Source: Croceibacterium soli (GTDB lineage: Bacteria > Pseudomonadota > Alphaproteobacteria > Sphingomonadales > Sphingomonadaceae). From it: a stretch of DNA of 64,000 nucleotides. The stretch lies in contig NZ_WTYK01000001.1 of the NCBI RefSeq assembly GCF_009828065.1, positions 62,001-126,000 on the forward strand, given 5' to 3'. A program made the position numbers and the translations under genes. Under the pieces are notes generated by a model, which worked only from the letters and a program-made list of their open reading frames with translations, ran no database searches and was not told the DNA's origin. Below, piece by piece: positions 1 to 9,654 of the stretch. How positions within the stretch are numbered: position 1 is the first letter of the stretch; every line of letters begins with the position of its first letter.

Positions 1-340
1 AGCCGTTGTAATTGGCGGGGTTGTGGCTGCCGGTGATCTGGATGCCGCCGTCGACGTCATCGGCGGAGGCTTCGGCGTAGTAGAGCATCGGCGTCGGGCC
101 CATGCCCACGCGCACGACGTCGCAGCCACTGGAGGTCAGGCCTTCGACCAGCGCATGCTCGAGCATCGGCGAACTGACACGCCCGTCGTAACCGACCGCC
201 ACTTTCTTCCCGCCGGCCTGCCGCAGCAGCGTGGCGAAACCCCGGCCGATCGCGCGCGCGTCCTCCGCGCCCAGCGTTTCGCCGATGATCCCGCGGATGT
301 CGTATTCGCGCAGGACCGTGGGATGGAACTTGTGGCTCAT
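1..340 (-). CDS. Phosphomannomutase/phosphoglucomutase, N-terminal part (runs off the window)
   Basis: Alpha-D-phosphohexomutase interconverting mannose-6-P/mannose-1-P or glucose-6-P/glucose-1-P in the cytoplasm, feeding nucleotide-sugar and polysaccharide synthesis. The reverse complement from an ATG at 338-340 encodes 113 residues before the window ends. They open with the family signature [11 protein letters not shown] and reach ITGSHNP, the phosphoserine loop whose serine carries the catalytic phosphate (AlgC/ManB type). Only domain 1 is visible. The start overlaps the stop of the J-domain gene by an ATGA, so it is probably the third gene of the mipZ transcript. Mannose versus glucose preference cannot be judged from this part. 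Confidence 0.9.
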   Translation of the reverse strand, partial: MSHKFHPTVLREYDIRGIIGETLGAEDARAIGRGFATLLRQAGGKKVAVGYDGRVSSPMLEHALVEGLTSSGCDVVRVGMGPTPMLYYAEASADDVDGGIQITGSHNPANYNG

Positions 341-630
341 CGGATCTCCTTCTTGGAATCGGGCAATTCGTGAAGGAGCAGGTCCCGCGCCGCGTTGGCC
401 TCGTGCACCTGCTCGCTGGTTCCGCCCCGGTCGGGGTGGACCATGGCGACCAAACGCTTGTGGGCCTCGATTATTTCCGGACGATGTGCACCGGGCTGGA
501 CTCCGAGGAGCTTGCGGGCCCGGGCGGCGGCTTCCTGGCGGGCGGAAAGCTTCGCCTGCCAGGGCCAGCGCCCGAAGATCATCCTCCAGGCGATGATCGC
601 GATCGCGGCCAGGATGAGCAGCCGCATCAT
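337..630 (-). CDS. Membrane-anchored J-domain protein
   Basis: Small DnaJ-type co-chaperone of 97 residues, expected to stimulate a DnaK-type ATPase at the inner membrane. An N-terminal hydrophobic helix (about residues 3-20) is followed by a basic/aromatic stretch. A compact J-domain follows with the obligatory HPD at residues 65-67 (MVHPDRGG). Glycine-rich and zinc-finger regions of full DnaJ are absent, so the layout is like DjlA or Pam18/Tim14. It begins 3 bp after the mipZ stop and its own stop overlaps the start of the hexomutase. Client unknown. Confidence 0.85.
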   Translation of the reverse strand: MMRLLILAAIAIIAWRMIFGRWPWQAKLSARQEAAARARKLLGVQPGAHRPEIIEAHKRLVAMVHPDRGGTSEQVHEANAARDLLLHELPDSKKEIR

Positions 631-633
631 CGC

Positions 634-1440
634 TCAGGCCGCTTTGGCCTGCGGCGCGAAGCCGGGCAGGTTGAGCTTGGAGACGAGCTCCCGCAGTTCC
701 TGGCGCGCGACCAGATGGCTGGTCCCGAGCTCGCCGAGCTGGCCCTTGTCGAGCAGGGTGAGGCCGGAAGGGAACAGCTCGCGGTAGACCACGCGTTCGC
801 TGAGGCCCTGGGCGACCCGGAAGCCGACCCGCTTGCTGAGTTCGGCGAGCGCCTGATCGATGCGGCGCTGGTTGCGGGCGTCGACATGCTGCACGCGGTT
901 GCGGACGACGACCCAGTCCATCTCCCGCCGTTCCTTCAGGGCGCGGGTCTTGCGCGCTTCGAAGATCAGTTCGGCGTAGAACGACAGGCGCCGGACCTTG
1001 AAGGTTTCGGCGTCGACCTGGCCGATCAGGTCGAAATCGACGAAGCTATCGTTCATCGGCGTGACGAGGGTGTCGGCGCGCGTGGCGGCGTGGCGGGCGA
1101 GCGGATCGTCGCGTCCGGGCGTGTCGAAGATCACGAAGTCGCACGGTCCGCCGAGATCCTCGGCGCCGGTGGTGAGCTTGTGGACGGCGGCCTCAAGCTC
1201 GTCCTCGGTTCCGCCGTCGAACACGGCGAAGCGGGCGGTCGGCAGGTCGATCTCGCGGCGGCGCATCGTCTCGGCGCGGTTCTCGAGATAGCGGTACAGG
1301 GTGCGCTGGCGGTGATCGAGGTCGATCGCCGCCACGCGGGCGCCGCGATGGGCGAGCGCGATGGCCACGTGCACCGCGGTGGTGGACTTGCCGGTGCCGC
1401 CCTTCTCGTTGGCGAAGACAATGCGATGCGGTGCGGGCAT
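634..1440 (-). CDS. mipZ: Division-plane positioning ATPase MipZ (ParA/MinD superfamily)
   Basis: In alphaproteobacteria MipZ binds ParB near the origin, forms a bipolar gradient and blocks FtsZ polymerisation near the poles, so the Z-ring forms at midcell. The 268-residue protein has a deviant Walker A at its N-terminus ([14 protein letters not shown]), the IDLDHRQRT segment, the FDTPGRDD Walker B-like region, and an [11 protein letters not shown] region typical of MipZ rather than ParA. I chose the ATG at 1440; a GTG two codons upstream (1446) is possible. It is divergent from panC, with 82 bp between the two starts. It leads the transcript that continues into the J-domain protein and the hexomutase. 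Confidence 0.93.
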   Translation of the reverse strand: MPAPHRIVFANEKGGTGKSTTAVHVAIALAHRGARVAAIDLDHRQRTLYRYLENRAETMRRREIDLPTARFAVFDGGTEDELEAAVHKLTTGAEDLGGPCDFVIFDTPGRDDPLARHAATRADTLVTPMNDSFVDFDLIGQVDAETFKVRRLSFYAELIFEARKTRALKERREMDWVVVRNRVQHVDARNQRRIDQALAELSKRVGFRVAQGLSERVVYRELFPSGLTLLDKGQLGELGTSHLVARQELRELVSKLNLPGFAPQAKAA

Positions 1441-1522
1441 GGACACGTGCGGACGGGCTTTCTCTGTTGCCGCGGGGCCGCTAGTGCCCCGTGACTGCTG
1501 CTCTTATCCAAGGGGTGCGCCC

Positions 1523-2392
1523 GTGCAAACCGTCAACCACCTCCCTGCCCTGCGGGAAGCTGTGGACACTCTGCGAATGAGAGGTGCCGTGGCGCTCGTG
1601 CCGACGATGGGCGCGCTGCACGAGGGGCACCTCACTCTGGTGCGGGAAGCGAGGGCGCGGGCGGCTTCGCTGGTCGTGTCGATCTTCGTCAATCCGGCGC
1701 AGTTCGGGCCGAACGAGGATCTCGACGCCTATCCGCGCCAGCTTGCCGAGGACTCGCAGCTGCTGAAGGCGGAGGGGGTCGACCTGCTGTGGGCGCCGCC
1801 GGTGGAGGAAGTTTATCCGCAGGGCTTCGCGACCACGGTTTCGGTCAGCGGCGTGAGCGAAGGCCTGTGCGGCGCTTCGCGGCCGGGGCACTTCGACGGG
1901 GTCGCCACGGTCGTGCTCAAGCTGTTCAACCAGGTTCGTCCGGACCTCGCCGTGTTCGGAGAGAAGGACTGGCAGCAGCTCGCGGTGATCCGCCGCATGG
2001 CCCGCGACCTGGACCTGACGCGGCCGGCCGCCGAGGCGATCCACGGGATCGCCACGGTGCGGGAGGCGGACGGGCTCGCCCTCTCCAGCCGCAACCGGTA
2101 CCTCTCGGCCGACGATCGCGCGCGCGCCGCCGCGCTGCCCCGCGCGATGCGCGAGGCGGTCGCGCGGATCGAGGGCGGGGATCAGGTTTCTGCGGCGTTG
2201 CTGGCGCTGCACCGGGCGCTGATTGACGGCGGTTTCGCCAGCGTCGATTATGCCGAACTGGCGGATGCCGAGAGCCTCGAGCCGATCGAGGCTCTGGGCG
2301 CGACGCCCGCGCGGCTGCTGGTGGCGGCGCGGATCGGCGGAACGCGGCTGATCGACAACATGCCGGTCGCCGGTCGGCAAAGCGTGGACTGA
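1523..2392 (+). CDS. panC: Pantothenate synthetase
   Basis: Joins pantoate and beta-alanine using ATP to make pantothenate, the CoA precursor. The 289-residue protein shows the nucleotidyltransferase HxGH-type motif (PTMGALHEGHLTL), IFVNPAQFGPNEDL, the pantoate-binding stretch FGEKDWQQL, and the KMSKS-equivalent loop SSRNRYLS. The GTG start at 1523 sits about 6 bases after an AGGGGTG ribosome-binding site, and the reading frame upstream has no homology. Its neighbour mipZ is divergent. Downstream there are 80 bp before the methylmalonyl-CoA epimerase, so co-transcription is possible but not shown. Confidence 0.96.
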   Translation: MQTVNHLPALREAVDTLRMRGAVALVPTMGALHEGHLTLVREARARAASLVVSIFVNPAQFGPNEDLDAYPRQLAEDSQLLKAEGVDLLWAPPVEEVYPQGFATTVSVSGVSEGLCGASRPGHFDGVATVVLKLFNQVRPDLAVFGEKDWQQLAVIRRMARDLDLTRPAAEAIHGIATVREADGLALSSRNRYLSADDRARAAALPRAMREAVARIEGGDQVSAALLALHRALIDGGFASVDYAELADAESLEPIEALGATPARLLVAARIGGTRLIDNMPVAGRQSVD

Positions 2393-2472
2393 TCGGTTCG
2401 AACACGTGGCTGGCATTTTGTTGCGGCCGCGGGTAATTGTCGGAAACCCATTCCGGCAGGAGGACAGCAGCA

Positions 2473-2898
2473 GTGAAGCTCGGTCGTCTCAACCATATCG
2501 GCGTCGCCGTTCCGGACATGGAGGCGGCGCGCGCCTTCTACCGCGACAGCCTGGGCGCGACCGAGATCGGCGAGCCGTTCGACATGATCGAGCAGGGCGT
2601 GCGGGTGTGCTTCGTCGATACGCCTAACGGCGGCACGCAGGTGGAGCTGCTGGCTCCGCTGGGTGAGGACAGCCCGGTCAGCGGCTTTCTTGGGAAGAAT
2701 CCGCTCGGCGGCCAGCACCACTTGTGCTTCGAAGTGCCGGACATCGCCGAGGCGCGGGCGGAGTTCGAGGGCCAGGGCAAGCGCATCCTGGGCCCGACCC
2801 GCATCGGCGCGCATGGGACGCCGATCTTCTTCGTCCATCCCAAGGACATGGGCGGGGTGCTGACGGAGATCATGGAGACGCCGGAAGGCGGGCATTGA
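2473..2898 (+). CDS. mce: Methylmalonyl-CoA epimerase
   Basis: Interconverts (S)- and (R)-methylmalonyl-CoA between propionyl-CoA carboxylase and the B12 mutase. The 141-residue protein is a vicinal-oxygen-chelate (glyoxalase/bleomycin resistance) fold. It begins LGRLNHIGVAVPDM, with metal ligands expected in NHIG, QHHLCFEV and the glutamate in GVLTEIMETPE. The GTG start at 2473 has a strong AGGAGG 8 bases upstream, so the upstream in-frame ATG is not needed. It is followed, after an intergenic palindromic repeat, by scpA, which is the expected pathway partner. Confidence 0.94.
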   Translation: MKLGRLNHIGVAVPDMEAARAFYRDSLGATEIGEPFDMIEQGVRVCFVDTPNGGTQVELLAPLGEDSPVSGFLGKNPLGGQHHLCFEVPDIAEARAEFEGQGKRILGPTRIGAHGTPIFFVHPKDMGGVLTEIMETPEGGH

Positions 2899-2923
2899 TG
2901 CGGCTTCGGATCTCCCCCTCTTC

Positions 2924-3015
2924 CGTCATGCTGAACTTGTTTCAGCACCCATTCCTCCGCCCGCGCGGACGGAGCCTGGAGGCAAAATGGCCCCTGGAAC
3001 GAGTTCAGGGTGACG
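2924..3015. repeat. Family A palindromic element, copy 1
   Basis: About 92 bp between mce and scpA. It opens with GTCATGCTGAACTTGTTTCAG and closes with the related inverted arm CGAGTTCAGGGTGACG, with a GC-rich variable centre. It matches the two copies at 6429 and 6557. As RNA it would form a long hairpin between two genes that are probably co-transcribed. It ends about 20 bp before the GTG start of scpA. Confidence 0.85.
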
Positions 3016-3034
3016 AAATTGGTGGGGTCCGGGC

Positions 3035-5326
3035 GTGACGAACAAACCCAACAAAGCCGACTGGCGCGCGCTGGCGGACAAGGAGGTCAGGGGCCGCGAC
3101 CTGACGTGGCAGGTGCCCGAAGGGTTCGGCATCGAGCCGCTCTACACCGCCGAGGACGTGCCGGAGGGCGGGCCCGGCTTGCCGGGCTTCGCGCCGTTCA
3201 CGCGCGGGGTGAAGGCGAGCATGTATGCCGGGCGGCCGTGGACGGTGCGGCAGTATGCGGGTTTCTCGACTGCCGAAGAATCGAACGCCTTCTACCGCCG
3301 CAACCTCGCCGCCGGGCAGAAAGGGCTGTCGGTCGCCTTCGACCTGGCCACCCACCGGGGTTACGACTCCGACCATCCGCGCGTGGTCGGCGACGTCGGC
3401 AAGGCCGGCGTTGCGATCGACACGGTCGAGGACATGGAGATCCTGTTCTCCGGCATTCCGCTGGATGAGATGTCCGTCAGCATGACGATGAACGGCGCGG
3501 TGCTGCCGGTGCTGGCGTTCTACATCGTCGCGGCGGAGAAGCAGGGGGTGGGGCAGGACCAGCTCAGCGGAACCATCCAGAACGACATCCTCAAGGAGTT
3601 CATGGTCCGCAACACCTACATCTACCCGCCCGGGCCGAGCATGCGGATAGTCTCGGACATCATCGCTTACACCTCGGCGCAGATGCCTCGGTTCAACTCG
3701 ATCTCGATCAGCGGCTATCACATGCACGAAGCCGGGGCGACGGCGGTGCAGGAACTCGCCTTCACCATCGCCGACGGCAAGGAATACGCGAAGCAGGCGA
3801 TGGCCGCCGGGCTGGCGCTGGACGAGTTCGCCCCGCGCCTGTCGTTCTTCTTCGGCATCGGCATGAACTTCTTCATGGAAGTGGCCAAGCTGCGCGCAGC
3901 GCGCACCCTGTGGTGCGAGGTGATGGAAGGGCTCGGCGCGAAGGACGAACGCAGCAAGATGCTGCGCACGCACTGCCAGACGAGCGGCGTGAGCCTGCAG
4001 GAGCAGGATCCGTACAACAACGTCATCCGCACCACGGTTGAAGCGCTGGCGGCCGTGCTCGGCGGGACGCAGAGCCTGCACACCAATGCGCTCGACGAGG
4101 CGCTGGCCCTGCCGACCGACTTCTCCGCCCGGATCGCCCGCAACACCCAGCTCGTGCTGCAGGAGGAGACCGGGATCACCAACGTGGTCGATCCGCTCGG
4201 AGGCTCGTACTACGTCGAGGCGCTGACGGCGAAGCTCGCGGAAGAGGCACGCCGGCTGATCGGGGAGGTCGACGCGCTCGGCGGAATGACCGAGGCGGTC
4301 GCCAGTGGCATGCCCAAGCGCCTGATCGAGGAAGCGGCCGCGGCCAGGCAGACGCGGGTCGACCGCGGCGAGGACGTGGTGGTCGGGGTGAACAAGTACG
4401 TGCTGGACGAGCACTCGCCGATCGATACGCTCGACATCGACAATCACCGGGTGCGCGAAGGGCAGATCGCCCGCATCGCCAAGGCGCGCGCCGGGCGGGA
4501 CGAGGCGGCTTGCCGGGCAGCGCTGCGGGCGCTGACGGAGGCGGCCAAAAATCCTCCCCGGGACGGGGAGGGGGACCAGCCCCGGACTTGTTCCGGGGAT
4601 GGTGGAGGGGGCTCGCCGCACGCGCTGCGCCAGGAGGCGGGCCCCCTCCACCACTCGCTGCGCGAGCGGTCCCCCTCCCCGTGCCGGGGAGGATCTAATT
4701 TGCTGGCCCTTTCCGTCGAAGCCGCGCGGCAGAATGCCACGCTCGGCGAAATCTCCGCTGCGCTGGAGGAGGCGTTCGGGCGTTACGACACCGTGCCGCG
4801 GCCGGTGAAGGGGATCTACGCGCGGGCTTATGCCGGAGACGCGCGCTACGGGCAGGTGGTCGAGGGGGTGAAGGCGGTCGAGCGGCGGCTGGGGCGAAAG
4901 CCGAAGGTGATGATCGCCAAGATGGGCCAGGACGGGCACGACCGCGGCGCCAACGTGATCGCGAGCGCCTTCGCCGACATGGGCTTCGCCGTCGTGCCCG
5001 GCCCGTTGTTCCAGACGCCGCGCGAGGCGTGTGAGCTGGCGCTGGCCGAGGGAGTGGACGTTGTCGGCGCCTCGAGCCTCGCCGCCGGGCACAAGACGCT
5101 GATCCCCGAACTGATCCGGCACTTGCGCGAAGCGGGCCGGGCGGACATCAAGGTCGTCGCCGGCGGAGTGATCCCTCCGCAAGACTACGAGTTCCTGCGC
5201 CAGGCCGGCGTTCAGGGCATCTACGGTCCGGGATCCAACGTCGTGGAAAGCGCCGCCGACCTGCTGCGCCTCCTCGGCCACAACATGCCGCCCCCGGGCG
5301 AGGAAATGGAGAATACCGCGGAGTGA
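3035..5326 (+). CDS. scpA: Methylmalonyl-CoA mutase (B12-dependent) with an in-frame repeat insertion
   Basis: Isomerises (R)-methylmalonyl-CoA to succinyl-CoA with adenosylcobalamin. Residues 1 to about 500 are the substrate-binding barrel, with [15 protein letters not shown] and the [17 protein letters not shown] stretch. The C-terminal cobalamin domain carries [12 protein letters not shown], with the cobalt-ligand histidine at residue 635. The protein has 763 residues against about 714 normally. The excess is residues 506-554, a Pro/Gly/Arg/Ser-rich stretch encoded by a palindromic repeat in the linker between barrel and B12 domain. The frame is open throughout and both domains look intact. 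The GTG start at 3035 follows a G-rich site. The stop overlaps the bioB start (GTGA). Confidence 0.95.
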   Translation: MTNKPNKADWRALADKEVRGRDLTWQVPEGFGIEPLYTAEDVPEGGPGLPGFAPFTRGVKASMYAGRPWTVRQYAGFSTAEESNAFYRRNLAAGQKGLSVAFDLATHRGYDSDHPRVVGDVGKAGVAIDTVEDMEILFSGIPLDEMSVSMTMNGAVLPVLAFYIVAAEKQGVGQDQLSGTIQNDILKEFMVRNTYIYPPGPSMRIVSDIIAYTSAQMPRFNSISISGYHMHEAGATAVQELAFTIADGKEYAKQAMAAGLALDEFAPRLSFFFGIGMNFFMEVAKLRAARTLWCEVMEGLGAKDERSKMLRTHCQTSGVSLQEQDPYNNVIRTTVEALAAVLGGTQSLHTNALDEALALPTDFSARIARNTQLVLQEETGITNVVDPLGGSYYVEALTAKLAEEARRLIGEVDALGGMTEAVASGMPKRLIEEAAAARQTRVDRGEDVVVGVNKYVLDEHSPIDTLDIDNHRVREGQIARIAKARAGRDEAACRAALRALTEAAKNPPRDGEGDQPRTCSGDGGGGSPHALRQEAGPLHHSLRERSPSPCRGGSNLLALSVEAARQNATLGEISAALEEAFGRYDTVPRPVKGIYARAYAGDARYGQVVEGVKAVERRLGRKPKVMIAKMGQDGHDRGANVIASAFADMGFAVVPGPLFQTPREACELALAEGVDVVGASSLAAGHKTLIPELIRHLREAGRADIKVVAGGVIPPQDYEFLRQAGVQGIYGPGSNVVESAADLLRLLGHNMPPPGEEMENTAE
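4549..4696. repeat. Palindromic element inside scpA (family E')
   Basis: About 148 bp. The left arm starts AAATCCTCCCCGGGACGGGG and the right arm ends with its inverted near-copy, GTGCCGGGGAGGATCT. Inner arms (GGTGGAGGGGG / CCCCCTCCACCA) also pair, so the whole unit can fold into a long interrupted hairpin. It is read through in frame as residues 506-554 of methylmalonyl-CoA mutase. The outer sequence (AATCCTCCCC ... GGGGAGGAT) is shared with the element downstream of sucC at 39371. Confidence 0.9.
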
Positions 5327-6405
5327 GCGTCACCACCAATCCCGTTCGCCCTGAGCCTGTCGAAGGGCGCCGGACTGCAGGCGCGGGCGTAAGGACCGAC
5401 TGGACGCGCGAGGAGATCGCCGCGCTGTTCGACCTGCCGTTCACCGAGCTGGTGTTCCGCGCGGCCGAGGTCCACCGCGCGCATCATGCGGCGGGCGAAG
5501 TGCAGCTCTGCACGCTGCTGTCGATCAAGACCGGCGGCTGCCCGGAGGATTGCGGTTACTGCTCGCAGAGCGTGAAGGCGGACAGCGGGGTCGAGGCGAG
5601 CAAGCTGATGGACGTGCGCGCGGTGCTGCAATCGGCGGCGCGGGCGAAGGACGCCGGCAGCCAGCGGTTCTGCATGGGCGCGGCGTGGCGCAACCCCAAG
5701 GACCGCGACATGCCGGCGATCGTCGAGATCGTGAAGGGCGTGCGCGCGATGGGGCTGGAGACCTGCATGGCGCTGGGCATGCTGACGCCTGCGCAGGCGG
5801 AGCAGCTCGCCGAGGCGGGGCTCGATTACTACAACCACAACATCGACAGCAGCCCGGAGTACTACGACCGGGTGATCACCACGCGCAGCTTCCAGGACCG
5901 GCTCGACACGCTGGGCAACGTCCGCGCGGCGGGGATCAACGTCTGCTCCGGCGGGATCGTCGGCATGGGCGAGACGCGCGCGGACCGCGTCGGCTTCGTC
6001 CACACGCTGGCGACCCTGCCGCAGCATCCGGAGAGCGTGCCGGTCAACGCGCTGGTGCCGGTCAAGGGCACGGTTCTGGGCGACATGCTGGCCGACACGC
6101 CGCTGGCGAAGATCGACGACATCGAGTTCGTCCGCACGGTGGCGGCGGCGCGGATCACCATGCCGCTGAGCATGGTGCGCCTCTCCGCCGGGCGCGAGAG
6201 CATGAGCGAAGCGGCCCAGGCGCTGTGCTTCATGGCCGGGGCGAATTCGATCTTCACCGGCGACACGCTGCTGACCGCGCCGAATGCGGGGGACGGCGAG
6301 GATGCCGCGCTGTTCGCAAAGCTGGGGCTGACGGCGCTGCAGGGCGAGGAGCCGATGCGGCAGGCTCAGGGCCGGACCTGCGCCAGGATGGAGGCGGCCG
6401 AGTGA
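5323..6405 (+). CDS. bioB: Biotin synthase with a repeat-derived N-terminal segment
   Basis: Radical-SAM enzyme inserting sulfur into dethiobiotin. The 360-residue protein has the SAM cluster motif CPEDCGYC and the downstream segments [21 protein letters not shown] and GIVGMGET, all typical of BioB. The GTG start overlaps the scpA stop. Residues 6-17 ([12 protein letters not shown]) are encoded by one arm of a family B repeat; the conserved protein begins near [12 protein letters not shown]. Lying between scpA and pccA, it would supply biotin for the carboxylase. No other bio genes are in the window. Confidence 0.95.
   Translation: MSVTTNPVRPEPVEGRRTAGAGVRTDWTREEIAALFDLPFTELVFRAAEVHRAHHAAGEVQLCTLLSIKTGGCPEDCGYCSQSVKADSGVEASKLMDVRAVLQSAARAKDAGSQRFCMGAAWRNPKDRDMPAIVEIVKGVRAMGLETCMALGMLTPAQAEQLAEAGLDYYNHNIDSSPEYYDRVITTRSFQDRLDTLGNVRAAGINVCSGGIVGMGETRADRVGFVHTLATLPQHPESVPVNALVPVKGTVLGDMLADTPLAKIDDIEFVRTVAAARITMPLSMVRLSAGRESMSEAAQALCFMAGANSIFTGDTLLTAPNAGDGEDAALFAKLGLTALQGEEPMRQAQGRTCARMEAAE
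5338..5371. repeat. Single arm of a family B repeat in the bioB N-terminus
   Basis: One half-site, containing CGCCCTGAGCCTGTCGAAGG, nearly identical to the arms of the elements at 9560 and 28288. I see no partner arm nearby. It is translated in frame as bioB residues 6-17. Confidence 0.8.
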
Positions 6406-6428
6406 CGATCCCCTCCGCCAACCACCAC

Positions 6429-6519
6429 CGTCATGCTGGACTCGGTTTAGCATCCATCCCGCGACCCGGGCGGTCCGTGCATGAGGCGGAATGGGCCCTG
6501 AAACGAGTTCAGGGTGACG
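6429..6519. repeat. Family A palindromic element, copy 2
   Basis: Begins CGTCATGCTGGACTCGGTTT and ends CGAGTTCAGGGTGACGG. It lies 23 bp after the bioB stop. Its left arm has diverged (GGACTCGGTTTAG instead of GAACTCGTTTCAG). Confidence 0.85.
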
Positions 6520-6556
6520 GGATTGGGGAGGCGGCCGAGTGACGCCGTTCCACCAT

Positions 6557-6668
6557 CGTCATGCTGAACTCGTTTCAGCATCCATCTCGCCACCCGCGCG
6601 GTCCGTGCGTGCTGCGCGATGGGCCCTGGAAGCGAAGCTGTGCTTGCACATACGAGTTCAGGGTGACG
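6557..6668. repeat. Family A palindromic element, copy 3
   Basis: Left arm TGCTGAACTCGTTTCAGCA, right arm CGAGTTCAGGGTGACG. The right side carries about 20 extra bases (around 6632-6652) relative to copy 2. It is preceded at 6528-6543 by a second copy of the last bases of bioB (GAGGCGGCCGAGTGAC), so copies 2 and 3 seem to come from a local tandem duplication with a period of about 137 bp. Confidence 0.85.
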
Positions 6669-6686
6669 GGGTAAGGGGGCGCTAGG

Positions 6687-8780
6687 GTGTTCAGAAAAAT
6701 CCTCATCGCCAATCGCGGGGAGATCGCGTGCCGGGTGATCCGCACGGCGCGGCGGATGGGGATCGCGACGGTGGCGGTCTATTCGGATGCCGATGCGCGC
6801 AGCCCGTTCGTGGCGCTGGCGGACGAGGCGGTGCATATCGGGCCGGCGGCGGCGAGCGAGAGCTATCTCGTGCCCGAGAAGATCATCGCCGCGTGCAAGC
6901 AGACCGGGGCCGAGGCGGTTCATCCGGGCTACGGGTTCCTGAGCGAGCGGGCGAGCTTCGTCGAGGCGCTGGAGGCGGAAGGGATCGCCTTCATCGGCCC
7001 GCCGGCCAGCGCGATCGCGGCGATGGGCGACAAGATCGAGAGCAAGCGGCTGGCTCGCGCGGCCGGGGTGAACGTCGTGCCCGGTTCCGAAGGAGAGATC
7101 TCCGATACGGAATCAGCGCTTGACATTTGTAACCAAATCGGTTATCCCGTCATGATCAAGGCATCGGCTGGAGGCGGGGGCAAAGGCATGCGGCTGGCGT
7201 ATTCCGATACCGACGTGCGCGAAGGATTCGACGCGACCCGGCGCGAAGGCCTCGCCTCGTTCGGCGACGACCGGGTGTTCATCGAGAAGTTCATCGAGGA
7301 TCCGCGCCACATCGAGATCCAGCTGCTCGGGGACAAGCACGGCACGGTGCTTTACCTGAACGAGCGCGAGTGCTCGATTCAGCGGCGGCACCAGAAGGTG
7401 ATCGAGGAAGCGCCCTCGCCGTTCGTGACGCCCGCAATGCGCCACAGGATGGGCGAGCAGTGCGTCGCGCTGGCGCAGGCGGTGGGGTATCATTCGGCGG
7501 GCACGGTCGAGCTGATCGTCAGCGGGGCCGACCTGACGGGGGAGAGCTTCTACTTCCTGGAGATGAACACCCGGCTGCAGGTGGAACATCCGGTGACCGA
7601 GGCGATCACCGGCATCGACCTGGTCGAGCAGATGATCCGCGTGGCCGCCGGCGAGAAGCTGGCGTTTACGCAGGAGGACATCGGGATCGACGGCTGGGCG
7701 ATCGAGAGCCGGGTCTATGCCGAGGATCCGTACCGCGGGTTCCTGCCGAGCACTGGAAGGCTGGTACGGTATGAGGTGCCCGAAGCGCAGTTCCACCAGG
7801 CGCCTTTTCCCCCCTCCCCTTCAGGGGAGGGGATGGGGGTGGGGCCTGTGCCATCCGACAAGCCCCACCCCCTGGCCCTCTCCCCTGAAGGGGAGGGGGA
7901 GGGATATGTCCGCGTGGACGACGGCGTGGCCGAGGGCGGCGAGGTGAGCATGTTCTACGATCCGATGATCGCCAAGCTGATCACCTGGGCGCCCACCCGA
8001 AGCGAGGCCGCGGGCTTGCAGGTCGAGGCGCTGGACCGGTTCCGGATCGAGGGGCTGGGGCACAATGTCGATTTCCTGAGCGCGATCATGCAGCATCCGC
8101 GGTTCCTGGCCGGCGAGCTGACGACCGGCTTCATCGCCGAGGAATGGCCGGAGGGCTTCGCCGGCGCCGCCGCGAGCGAGGAGCTGCTGCGGACCGTGGC
8201 GGCGGTCGCCGCGGGGATCGAATGCAGCCACCGCGCGCGGGCGGCGCAGACGAGCGGCAAGATCGACGGCGTGGCGGGTTCCTGGTCGGACTGGTCCGTA
8301 AGGATGGCTGGGCGCGACTATGCGGTGACGCTCGGCGACGGGCACGCCATGGTGGACGGGCACCGCGTCGAGGGCACTTGCGACTGGCGGCCGGGCGACA
8401 GCACCGCCACTGCCAGCGGCAACGGCCTGAACCTGGGCCTGATCGTCCGCCGCGACGGGGTGAGTTGGCGGATCACCACCCATGGCGCCACGCACCGGGC
8501 GCTCGTGCTGCCGGCGCACATCGCGCCGCTGGCGCGGCACATGATCGAGAAAGTGCCGCCGGACCTGTCGCGGTTCCTGATTTGCCCGATGCCGGGGTTG
8601 CTGGTCTCGCTCCATGTCGGCCAGGGCGATGCGGTCGTGCCGGGCCAGCCGCTGGCGACGGTGGAGGCGATGAAGATGGAAAACATTCTGCGCGCGGAAA
8701 AGGCCGGCACGGTCAAGGAACTGCGCGCGTCCGAAGGGGACAGCCTGGTGGTCGACCAGGTGATCCTCGAACTCGAATAG
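6687..8780 (+). CDS. pccA: Propionyl-CoA carboxylase, biotin-carboxylase/biotin-carrier (alpha) subunit, with an in-frame repeat insertion
   Basis: ATP-dependent carboxylation of biotin, then transfer to propionyl-CoA with the beta subunit. Order: biotin carboxylase N-domain ([20 protein letters not shown]), ATP-grasp with [11 protein letters not shown] and [16 protein letters not shown]-domain, a BT-like linker domain, and a C-terminal biotinyl domain with AMKM (lysine 663). The length is 697 residues against about 660-665 in the family. Residues about 372-406 are Pro/Gly/Ser-rich and are encoded by a palindromic repeat within the biotin carboxylase C-domain, just before [20 protein letters not shown]. 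The GTG start follows AGGGGGCGCTAG. The partner pccB is not in the window. Confidence 0.94.
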   Translation: MFRKILIANRGEIACRVIRTARRMGIATVAVYSDADARSPFVALADEAVHIGPAAASESYLVPEKIIAACKQTGAEAVHPGYGFLSERASFVEALEAEGIAFIGPPASAIAAMGDKIESKRLARAAGVNVVPGSEGEISDTESALDICNQIGYPVMIKASAGGGGKGMRLAYSDTDVREGFDATRREGLASFGDDRVFIEKFIEDPRHIEIQLLGDKHGTVLYLNERECSIQRRHQKVIEEAPSPFVTPAMRHRMGEQCVALAQAVGYHSAGTVELIVSGADLTGESFYFLEMNTRLQVEHPVTEAITGIDLVEQMIRVAAGEKLAFTQEDIGIDGWAIESRVYAEDPYRGFLPSTGRLVRYEVPEAQFHQAPFPPSPSGEGMGVGPVPSDKPHPLALSPEGEGEGYVRVDDGVAEGGEVSMFYDPMIAKLITWAPTRSEAAGLQVEALDRFRIEGLGHNVDFLSAIMQHPRFLAGELTTGFIAEEWPEGFAGAAASEELLRTVAAVAAGIECSHRARAAQTSGKIDGVAGSWSDWSVRMAGRDYAVTLGDGHAMVDGHRVEGTCDWRPGDSTATASGNGLNLGLIVRRDGVSWRITTHGATHRALVLPAHIAPLARHMIEKVPPDLSRFLICPMPGLLVSLHVGQGDAVVPGQPLATVEAMKMENILRAEKAGTVKELRASEGDSLVVDQVILELE
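7807..7904. repeat. Palindromic element inside pccA (family E)
   Basis: About 98 bp built of two inverted blocks: CCCTCCCCTTCAGGGGAGGG near the left end and TCTCCCCTGAAGGGGAGGGG near the right end, separated by GGGGTGGGG ... CCCCACCCCC inner arms. Nearly the same element is in gcvPB (12165) and a variant is between gcvPA and gcvH (13782). It is translated in frame here. Confidence 0.9.
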
Positions 8781-8799
8781 ATTGAGCGAAGGAACCGTC

Positions 8800-9546
8800 A
8801 TGAAGATCCTCGTGCCCGTGAAGCGGGTGATCGATTACAACGTGCGCCCGCGGGTGAAGCCGGACGGCAGCGGGGTCGACCTCGCGAACGTGAAGATGAG
8901 CATGAACCCGTTCGACGAGATCGCCGTGGAAGAGGCGATCCGCCTGCGGGAAAAGGGCGCGGCCACCGAGATCGTGGCGGTGAGCATCGGCCCGGCGAAG
9001 GCGCAGGAGACGCTGCGCACGGCGCTGGCGATGGGCGCCGACCGGGCGATCCTGGTGCAGTGCGACGACGAGGTCGAGCCGCTGGCGGTGGCCAAGATAC
9101 TCAAAGGCGTGGTCGAGGAAGAGCAGCCCGGCATGGTGCTGATGGGCAAGCAGGCGATCGACGACGACAGCAACCAGACCGGGCAGATGCTGGCCGCGCT
9201 GCTCGGGCGGCCGCAGGGCACGTTCGCCAGCAAAGTGGAGATCGAGGGCGATCATGTCTCGGTCACCCGCGAAGTCGATGGTGGGCTCGAGACCGTCAGG
9301 CTGGCGATGCCGGCGGTGGTGACCGCCGACTTGCGGCTGAACGAGCCGCGCTATGCCTCGCTGCCGAACATCATGAAGGCCAAGTCCAAGCCGCTCGCGA
9401 ACAAGACGCCGGCCGATTACGGGGTCGACACGACGCCGCGGCTCAGGGTGACGCACGTCGGCGAGCCGCCGGTGCGCCAGGCGGGGCAGAAGGTCGGATC
9501 GGTGGACGAGCTGGTCGAGAAGCTGAAGGCGCTCGGCGTCGCCTGA
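8800..9546 (+). CDS. etfB: Electron transfer flavoprotein, beta subunit
   Basis: With EtfA forms the soluble FAD/AMP heterodimer that takes electrons from acyl-CoA dehydrogenases to ETF-ubiquinone oxidoreductase. The 248 residues match family length: [20 protein letters not shown] at the start, [15 protein letters not shown], and the AMP-binding [20 protein letters not shown]. The ATG at 8800 is preferred over an in-frame TTG at 8782, because a GCGAAGGAA site lies just upstream. It follows pccA by 19 bp and precedes etfA with a family B repeat in the gap. Confidence 0.96.
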   Translation: MKILVPVKRVIDYNVRPRVKPDGSGVDLANVKMSMNPFDEIAVEEAIRLREKGAATEIVAVSIGPAKAQETLRTALAMGADRAILVQCDDEVEPLAVAKILKGVVEEEQPGMVLMGKQAIDDDSNQTGQMLAALLGRPQGTFASKVEIEGDHVSVTREVDGGLETVRLAMPAVVTADLRLNEPRYASLPNIMKAKSKPLANKTPADYGVDTTPRLRVTHVGEPPVRQAGQKVGSVDELVEKLKALGVA

Positions 9547-9559
9547 CACGGAACCAGGT

Positions 9560-9638
9560 CCCGTTCGCCCTGAGCTTGTCGAAGGGCGATTGGCGGAACC
9601 CTTGCGACATCGTGCTTCGACAAACTCAGCACGAACGG
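9560..9638. repeat. Family B palindromic element between etfB and etfA
   Basis: Complete element of about 79 bp. The left arm contains CGCCCTGAGCTTGTCGAAGG and the right arm GCTTCGACAAACTCAGCACG, its inverted relative. It fills almost the whole etfB-etfA gap and ends about 16 bp before the etfA start, leaving just the ribosome-binding region. Confidence 0.88.
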
Positions 9639-9654
9639 ACATTTGAGGTTTGAA

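Noticed and set aside
3005-5281. 758-residue open frame antisense to scpA
   Set aside because: High GC makes long antisense frames. The protein is His/Arg/Pro-rich with no family match, and the plus-strand frame is clearly methylmalonyl-CoA mutase.
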